From an uncultured Lachnospiraceae bacterium (GTDB lineage Bacteria > Bacillota > Clostridia > Lachnospirales > Lachnospiraceae), in NCBI GenBank assembly GCA_900316165.1, contig ONBW01000019.1, positions 1 through 64,000 on the forward strand: 64,000 nt of DNA, given 5' to 3'. Shown piece after piece: positions 59,097 through 64,000 of this stretch (position 1 is the stretch's first letter; the number at the start of each line of letters is the position of its first letter). The notes under the pieces were generated by a model, which saw nothing but the letters and a program-made list of their open reading frames with translations, had not been told where the DNA came from and made no database searches. A program made the translations under genes and the position numbers.

Positions 59097-59156
59097 ATTC
59101 TATTATGCTTTTTAATCGTAAAAGCTAAAAATACAGACAGATAAGGTCATAAAGAG

Positions 59157-59183
59157 CATCGGAATAAATCCGGTGTTTTTTTT
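59157..59183 (+). terminator. second terminator-like hairpin before the sigma factor gene
   Basis: A 6-bp stem CATCGG/CCGGTG with one G-T pair and a 7-nt loop, followed by eight T. No gene ends just before it, so it may be a back-up terminator for the tRNA unit or end a short unannotated transcript. Confidence 0.6.
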
Positions 59184-59192
59184 GCGGATAAA

Positions 59193-59221
59193 GGGAACCA
59201 GAATGGATCATGATTTGTATT
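59193..59221 (+). promoter_or_regulatory. candidate ECF-sigma autoregulated promoter
   Basis: GGGAACC at 59193-59199 matches the usual ECF -35 core (GGAAC). A 16-nt spacer leads to TGTATT. It lies 50 nt upstream of the ECF gene, where autoregulated promoters are expected. Confidence 0.4.
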
Positions 59222-59271
59222 AATAGTGAAAGATCTTTCAGAATAAAGAATAAAGGAGTGTATATTTTTTA

Positions 59272-59739
59272 ATGAGGCTGCCGGTTGATGAACTGGTGAA
59301 GAATTATAAGGATAGTATATTCAGAGCGGCGATCAGTGTCTGCAGGAATGTAGAAGACGCGGAGGATGTTGTTCAGGATACATATATCCAATATATGAAT
59401 TCGTCACGCCAGTTCGAAAGTGAAGAACATATCAAGGCATGGCTGCTGCGCACAGCAATTAATAAATCGAAAAATATCGTGACAAGCTTCTGGCACAGGA
59501 ACAGAGCGGATATAGATGAATATCTTGAAGAAACGCAGTTTCAGGAACCTGAAGACAGACAGCTTGTAAAAGCCGTCCTGTCACTACCGAAACAATATCG
59601 AATAGTTGTTCATCTGTATTATCAGGAAGATTACCAGGTAAAGGAAATCGCTGAGATACTAAATATTCCGGATGGAACCGTGAAGAGCAGACTGTCACGA
59701 GGAAGAAAAATACTGAAGGATATTCTCAAGGAGGATTGA
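59272..59739 (+). CDS. ECF-family RNA polymerase sigma factor
   Basis: A 155-residue sigma factor with region 2 (about 10-75: DSIFRAAISVCRNVEDAEDVVQDTYIQ) and region 4 (about 95-150: LPKQYRIVVHLYYQEDYQVK and IPDGTVKSRLSRGRKILK). The start has AAAGGAG but with a long spacing of about 14 nt. A co-directional gene 4 nt downstream encodes a membrane-anchored protein likely to be its anti-sigma. Target genes cannot be read, but the broken ABC remnant downstream may be a former target. Confidence 0.92.
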   Translation: MRLPVDELVKNYKDSIFRAAISVCRNVEDAEDVVQDTYIQYMNSSRQFESEEHIKAWLLRTAINKSKNIVTSFWHRNRADIDEYLEETQFQEPEDRQLVKAVLSLPKQYRIVVHLYYQEDYQVKEIAEILNIPDGTVKSRLSRGRKILKDILKED

Positions 59740-59743
59740 ACCA

Positions 59744-60349
59744 ATGACAGAAAGAGATAAATATAAGCGGGCATTTTCATCTATTCATCTGCCTGACGAT
59801 TTTGCAATTGATCTACACAAAAACCATAAAGAAAAAAAAATCCGATTACAGAGAGCAATAACTGCGGCATGTGTGGCAGCTGCATTGTTTGTAGGAACTA
59901 CGGCTGCATACGCAGCTAACCTTAATGGCATTCAGAGAACCATTCAGATATGGCTGCATGGAGATCAGACTTCAGCAGTGATTACATTGGATAATGATGA
60001 TGGCATCACCCACTATACGGTTAGAGATAAAGAAGGAAATGAAATTCACGGTGGCGGGGTGACCATAGAGAACGACGGAAGTGAAAAATCATCCAGTGAA
60101 GCAGAAATACTTGAACATTTGAATGAACCGGATATGGAAATCATAAAAGGAAGGACATATATATTTTATAAAAATCAGACCATCGATATTACGGATTTGT
60201 TCAATAAAGATGGAGTCTGCTATGTGATTCTTAAGAATGGGAAAACAAAACTTTATGTGACAGCTGTCAAAGGACAGGGGTTCTCGTCGGACACAAAACG
60301 ATTTATTCAGAAAGACGAACTGCCTGCTCAATGGTTTGAGCAGAAATAG
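59744..60349 (+). CDS. putative membrane anti-sigma factor or ECF-linked protein
   Basis: A 201-residue protein with a short cytoplasmic N-terminus (about 1-32, basic), one membrane helix (about 33-52, ITAACVAAALFVGTTAAYAA) and an extracytoplasmic domain (about 55-201) with beta-type sequence. The position directly after an ECF sigma gene suggests an anti-sigma factor, but the cytoplasmic part is shorter than the common anti-sigma domain and no zinc motif is present. It could equally be a secreted target protein. Confidence 0.7.
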   Translation: MTERDKYKRAFSSIHLPDDFAIDLHKNHKEKKIRLQRAITAACVAAALFVGTTAAYAANLNGIQRTIQIWLHGDQTSAVITLDNDDGITHYTVRDKEGNEIHGGGVTIENDGSEKSSSEAEILEHLNEPDMEIIKGRTYIFYKNQTIDITDLFNKDGVCYVILKNGKTKLYVTAVKGQGFSSDTKRFIQKDELPAQWFEQK

Positions 60350-60392
60350 TCTATGAACTATGTGCAGTTAAAGAAGCACTTGGAGGGATTTC

Positions 60393-60815
60393 ATGAAAAA
60401 AGCTATTTCCATAAGCATATGTACGCTCATTCTTTCGCTGCTCGCTGTAAGAATTGTACAGATTTCCAATGACGATATTATAAAGTTCGGAAATCTGGAA
60501 AAGTCGTATGCCGTTACCTTTTCTATTCCGGACAATAATACTATCTGTGATCCGGACACGCTGTTTGCGATACTAAGCAGGACGGCACAGGACTCAAAGA
60601 GTAATATTATCAGGACTTCGATAACAGATGGCAAAAACAGGAAAAGCTATGTTTTTAACAAATATGGCGACAGGGTAATCTTTCGCGATTTTAATCTTGC
60701 TGTAAATTCCGGGGAGATGCTCTGTGTAAGTGGTCAAAGCGGAAGCGGAAAAAGTACGCTTTTTAACATCATTGGTATGTTTGAACAAAAAGTAAAGAAT
60801 CCTGAGATTTCCTGA
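60393..60815 (+). pseudogene. remnant of bacteriocin-export ABC system: permease N-end fused to ATPase N-end
   Basis: A 140-residue reading frame made of two truncated parts. Residues 1 to about 90 (membrane helix, then FGNLEKSYAVTFSIPDNN) resemble the start of DUF1430-type permeases linked to lactococcin-972-like immunity systems. Residues about 91-130 are the start of an ABC ATPase with Walker A SGQSGSGKST, ending soon after at NIIGMFEQ. The signature, Walker B and permease core are gone. An internal deletion that kept the frame is the simplest explanation. GGAGGG precedes the ATG, so the fusion may still be translated. Confidence 0.7.
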
Positions 60816-60843
60816 TGACAAGTCCGTGATTTTTTGCTAGAAT
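60815..60843 (+). promoter_or_regulatory. promoter of the DUF975-like gene
   Basis: ATGACA at 60815-60820, 17-nt spacer ending TGC, TAGAAT at 60838-60843 (extended -10). It starts on the last base of the pseudogene stop codon. Confidence 0.65.
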
Positions 60844-60882
60844 GGAAAGCAGAAAGTTAAACTAAGACAAGAGGAGTATCTT

Positions 60883-61848
60883 ATGGACTTTAACAATGGC
60901 GGAGACTGGAATAACAACCAGTCAAATGAGAACAGCGGAGACAGCTGGAACAATAATCAGTCAGGTGGTAATGGCTGGAATAATGGCGGTAACGGGAACA
61001 ATTGGGGCGGTTGGCAGAACCAGACACCACCTCCGATACAGAGACAGCCTGTCTTTATCAATGGAATACTGAACAGGCCAATACTTAAGAACGAGGCAAA
61101 AGCATTTCTCAGAGCCAGATATGGAATTCTGCTTGCAGCAACGATCATCCCGGGACTTATTGCATTTGGAATTGCCTGTATCCCGGTCATCGGTGCTATC
61201 CTTGATATGATATTTGCACCGGTTCTGTATGTGGGAGCATTTTATCTGATCATAGGCATTATCAGAAATAAAAATTATGATCTAGGTAATATGTTCGATA
61301 TATTTGGCAGCTTCGGCAATGTATTCGGGGCTACTTTTACTACGAACCTGTTCATATATCTGTGGGGTCTTATTGCAGTGATCCCTGTCGGTATCTATAT
61401 AGGTGTGACAGGATTATCATCTGAAATTTTAAAGTATACATTTGGATATAATTATGGTTTTCCGAGAATGTTGTACAATATAGCATTTACCGGTGGGATG
61501 ATAATCATGTTGCTTATTGCCATTATCTGTTATATTCCAGCTATATACAAGTCGTTCTGCTGGGCAATGGTTCCATATATCCTAGCAGATAATCCACAGA
61601 TGACTGGTACTCAGGCAAGACGGATATCAAATGATATGATGAGAGGCCATAAGTGGGAATACTTCGTGTTCTTACTTTCATATATAGGATGGTTCCTGCT
61701 GTCGGCATGTACCTTTGGAATCTTAGGGTTTTTGTATGTAAATCCTTATCTCGTAACGGCAAACTGCGACTACTATGATAATCTCAGAATGCTGTATGAG
61801 GCTCAGCACCAGGCACCGGATTGTACGAATAATACAGGAGCATTCTAA
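60883..61848 (+). CDS. DUF975-like multi-pass membrane protein with Asn/Gly/Trp-rich N-terminus
   Basis: A 321-residue protein. The first about 55 residues are low complexity (repeats of WNNNQS-like and NGGNG pieces, then PPPIQRQP). The rest has about five or six membrane helices (for example around 85-115, 150-180, 205-225, 265-290) with the DUF975 hallmark DNPQMTGTQARRISNDMMRG and GWFLLSACTFGILGF. Function unknown. GAGGAG precedes the ATG; it has its own promoter. Confidence 0.82.
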   Translation: MDFNNGGDWNNNQSNENSGDSWNNNQSGGNGWNNGGNGNNWGGWQNQTPPPIQRQPVFINGILNRPILKNEAKAFLRARYGILLAATIIPGLIAFGIACIPVIGAILDMIFAPVLYVGAFYLIIGIIRNKNYDLGNMFDIFGSFGNVFGATFTTNLFIYLWGLIAVIPVGIYIGVTGLSSEILKYTFGYNYGFPRMLYNIAFTGGMIIMLLIAIICYIPAIYKSFCWAMVPYILADNPQMTGTQARRISNDMMRGHKWEYFVFLLSYIGWFLLSACTFGILGFLYVNPYLVTANCDYYDNLRMLYEAQHQAPDCTNNTGAF

Positions 61849-61900
61849 ATCTTAAATAATATGCTATCTGAAGATATTTTGCATTTTTTGAAAAAAATGC

Positions 61901-61929
61901 TTGCAATTTGAAAAGCCAAGTAGTATATT
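61901..61929 (+). promoter_or_regulatory. promoter of the trp T-box leader
   Basis: TTGCAA at 61901-61906, 17-nt spacer, TATATT at 61924-61929. A self-complementary GCATTTTTT/AAAAAATGC (61881-61900) sits directly upstream and may act as UP-element or end DUF975 transcription. The -35 has the TGC extension. Confidence 0.7.
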
Positions 61930-61934
61930 GTTAA

Positions 61935-62238
61935 ACAATTAAAGAACAAACAAACCGTTGAAGCGGAGATAAAGGTTATCGAGCGCGCACAGAGAGTCCT
62001 GGAGGATGAGAGCAGGGCCGTATGCAGATTTCACAAATGGACCGCCGAGGGCACAGCGAAAAGGAATTCCTTAGTATCCTGTGACGTAGGGCATACGTTA
62101 GTTGCCGGAGGTATGTTGGTACTTCGCTAAGTGTACGGGACTCCGTAAATCAGGATGGCACCGCGGGACTATAGATTATTATAGGGCTCGTTCCTGAAGA
62201 CATTTATTTATGTCTTCAGGAACGGGTCCTTTTTTTAT
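61935..62238 (+). promoter_or_regulatory. T-box riboswitch, tryptophan-specific, with terminator
   Basis: A leader that reads uncharged tRNA and controls transcription of trpE. The T-box core AGGATGGCACCGCGG is at 62152-62166. The terminator is a perfect 15-bp stem (62189-62203 and 62210-62224) followed by CC and seven T. A likely specifier codon TGG (Trp) is at 62038-62040 in the stem I region. The specificity is supported by trpE downstream; the stem I fold was only partly traced. Confidence 0.9.
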
Positions 62239-62270
62239 CTGCTAGCGAAGAACAAAAGAAAGGAGAAAAA

Positions 62271-63749
62271 GTGAAACCAGAATTATCGAGAGTCAAGGAA
62301 ATAGCGATGGACAGCGGCTTCAGACGGGTACCTGTCTATGAAGAGATGTACGCTGACGAGCTTACACCAATCATGGCTATGAAGAAGCTTAGAGCTGCCA
62401 GCAAGCATGTATATCTGCTTGAAAGTGCAAGCCAGGATAAGACCTGGGGCCGCTACTCTTTCTTAGGCTACAAGCCGGAGCTTGAGATCACCTGCCAGAA
62501 AGGCCACCTGACGGAGAAGACCTTGGATGGGGATAAGACAGTTAATACAATCGAAAAAGATGTCAAGCACCCTGGTGAAGAGCTTCGCAGAATAGTAGCA
62601 AAATACAAAAGTGCAGTTTTAAAAAAGCTGCCGTATTTCACAGGCGGGCTGGTCGGTTATTTTTCCTATGATTATATCAGGTACGCCGAGCCGAAGCTTA
62701 CGCTTTCAGATGATGGTGATTTCAAGGACATGGATTTGATGCTTTTTAACGATGTGATAGCATTCGATCACTACGAGCAGAAAATCTTCCTGATAAGCGG
62801 CGTAGATACGGCTGATCCTGAGAACTCATATAAGAGAGCGGAAAAAAGAATTGCTGAGATCAGGAGTCAGCTGAGTGGAGACGACAGCTACGCATTCAAG
62901 CCAATCGAGCTTCAGACAGAAATCGAGCCGATGTTCTCAAAGGAAGAATACGCAGGGATGGTTGAAAAAGCAAAGCACTTTATCCACGAAGGAGATATTT
63001 TTCAGGTAGTGCTCTCCGATCCGCTGACAGCAAAGGCTAAGGGTGATCTTTTCGATACCTACAGAGTACTTCGCACCACGAACCCAAGCCCGTATATGTT
63101 TTATTTTTCCAGTGAGGATATAGAGCTGACCGGTGCTTCACCTGAGACGCTCGCGAGACTTCAGAACGGAAAGATTTCAAGCTTCCCTCTCGCGGGCACA
63201 AGACCTCGCGGCAGGTCAGATGAAGAGGACGAGAAACTGATAAAGGATCTGCTCTCAGATGAAAAGGAGCTCTCCGAGCACAACATGCTCGTGGATCTCG
63301 GCAGAAACGATGTCGGAAAAGTAAGTAAGCTAGGCACTGTAAAAGTAACCGACTACCTGAAGGTCCAGAAATATTCACAGGTCATGCACATCGGCTCTAC
63401 TGTCGAGGGCGAGATCAGAAACGATATGGATGCAATCGATGCGGTTGATGCAATCCTTCCGGCAGGTACCCTTTCCGGTGCGCCGAAATTCAGAGCCTGC
63501 CAGATTATTGAGGAGCTCGAGCACAACCAGAGAGGCATCTATGGCGGAGCTATCGGATACATAGATTTCAGCGGAAACTTAGATGTCTGCATAGCCATAA
63601 GGCTGGCCTATAAGAAAAAGGATCTGCTGACTATCCGCTCTGGCGCCGGAATCGTAGCTGACTCGGTACCGGAAAAGGAGTTTCAGGAGTGTCAGAACAA
63701 GGCAAAGGCAGTCGTGCTTGCAGTCAAGAAAGCAGAAGGAGGTATTTGA
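62271..63749 (+). CDS. trpE: anthranilate synthase component I
   Basis: Converts chorismate and ammonia to anthranilate, the first step of tryptophan synthesis. The 492-residue protein starts with GTG after AAAGGAG. It carries the feedback-site-type [18 protein letters not shown] region, and the chorismate-binding domain with [31 protein letters not shown], and [15 protein letters not shown]. The stop overlaps the trpG start by one base (TGATG). Confidence 0.96.
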   Translation: MKPELSRVKEIAMDSGFRRVPVYEEMYADELTPIMAMKKLRAASKHVYLLESASQDKTWGRYSFLGYKPELEITCQKGHLTEKTLDGDKTVNTIEKDVKHPGEELRRIVAKYKSAVLKKLPYFTGGLVGYFSYDYIRYAEPKLTLSDDGDFKDMDLMLFNDVIAFDHYEQKIFLISGVDTADPENSYKRAEKRIAEIRSQLSGDDSYAFKPIELQTEIEPMFSKEEYAGMVEKAKHFIHEGDIFQVVLSDPLTAKAKGDLFDTYRVLRTTNPSPYMFYFSSEDIELTGASPETLARLQNGKISSFPLAGTRPRGRSDEEDEKLIKDLLSDEKELSEHNMLVDLGRNDVGKVSKLGTVKVTDYLKVQKYSQVMHIGSTVEGEIRNDMDAIDAVDAILPAGTLSGAPKFRACQIIEELEHNQRGIYGGAIGYIDFSGNLDVCIAIRLAYKKKDLLTIRSGAGIVADSVPEKEFQECQNKAKAVVLAVKKAEGGI

Positions 63750-64000
63750 TGGTTCTTTTAGTTGATAACTACGACAGCTTCACCTACAACCTCTATCATC
63801 TGGCTGGTTCGGTGAATCCGGATATTAAAGTCATTCGTAATGATGAGATGACTGTGGATGAAGTGGAAAAAATGGCTCCGGACCATCTGCTTCTTTCTCC
63901 TGGTCCGGGAAGGCCGGCTGACGCTGGTATCTGCATCGATTTGATAAAGCGCTTTGCCGGGAAAATCCCGATCATGGGCGTCTGCCTCGGACATCAGGCA
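63749..64000 (+). CDS. trpG: anthranilate synthase component II (glutamine amidotransferase), partial
   Basis: The first 84 residues are in the window. It starts [15 protein letters not shown], has LLLSPGPGRP (oxyanion-hole region) and reaches the class I nucleophile motif GVCLGHQA at the right edge. It supplies ammonia from glutamine to TrpE. GGAGG within the trpE end precedes the ATG. The gene continues beyond the window. Confidence 0.95.
   Translation, partial: MVLLVDNYDSFTYNLYHLAGSVNPDIKVIRNDEMTVDEVEKMAPDHLLLSPGPGRPADAGICIDLIKRFAGKIPIMGVCLGHQA

Overview
The window is a stretch of a low-to-mid GC Firmicutes chromosome centred on the replication origin. The best guess is a member of the Lachnospiraceae (class Clostridia). 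This rests on gene order rmpH-rnpA-yidD-yidC-jag-mnmE-mnmG-rsmG-parA-parB to the left of dnaA and dnaN-S4-recF-gyrB-gyrA to its right, on two-subunit class I fumarase, on a T-box ahead of trpE, on tRNA genes without encoded CCA, and on several Clostridia-restricted families of unknown function (DUF3881-like, DUF4446-like, DUF975-like). No tool was run, so the taxonomy is inference.

Layout. Positions 1-313 hold the leader and two near-perfect tandem sigma-A promoters of an rRNA operon that runs off the left edge. 314-6280 is a run of minus-strand genes: a small coiled-coil protein, dCMP deaminase, a phosphatase-fold protein lacking its catalytic cysteine, TsaC/Sua5, a membrane-anchored GH18 enzyme, and an unusual kinase/MinD-like pair. 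6506-13284 carries mecA, a DUF1858 protein, a ferredoxin, gdpP-rplI-dnaB, and a stand-alone sugar-ABC ATPase. 13343-22362 is a carbohydrate region: a PucR-type regulator, and an AraC regulator-binding protein-two permeases-LacZ cluster that lacks its own ATPase and could use the stand-alone one. 22457-32153 is rpsF-ssb-rpsR and a long, tightly overlapped operon that begins with an AbiE-like pair and runs through a PLP decarboxylase, a guanylate-kinase-like protein, yaaR, holB, ricT, trmN6, rsmI and a sirtuin. 32309-38663 holds dacF, trmB, two tRNAs, a repeat-rich membrane protein and two DUF proteins.

Origin. parB, parA, two perfect parS sites, rsmG, mnmG, mnmE, jag, yidC, yidD, rnpA and rpmH lead leftwards from oriC. 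oriC is split by dnaA: DnaA boxes lie in the rpmH-dnaA gap, and boxes followed by a very AT-rich unwinding-type segment lie in the dnaA-dnaN gap. To the right all genes are on the plus strand: dnaN, an S4-domain protein, recF, gyrB, gyrA, fumarase alpha and beta, tRNA-Ser(GCT), tRNA-Cys(GCA), an ECF sigma module with a broken ABC remnant, a DUF975-like membrane protein, and a T-box-controlled trpE-trpG.

Most interesting leads: an oriC-like DnaA-box cluster 15 kb from oriC (33800-33884); an orphan plus-strand terminator with C-rich loop that looks like an unannotated small RNA (36985-37078); the kinase fused to a degenerate MinD-like domain followed by a second such domain; the degenerate AbiE-like pair coupled to replication and translation genes; and a long inverted repeat between parA and parS.
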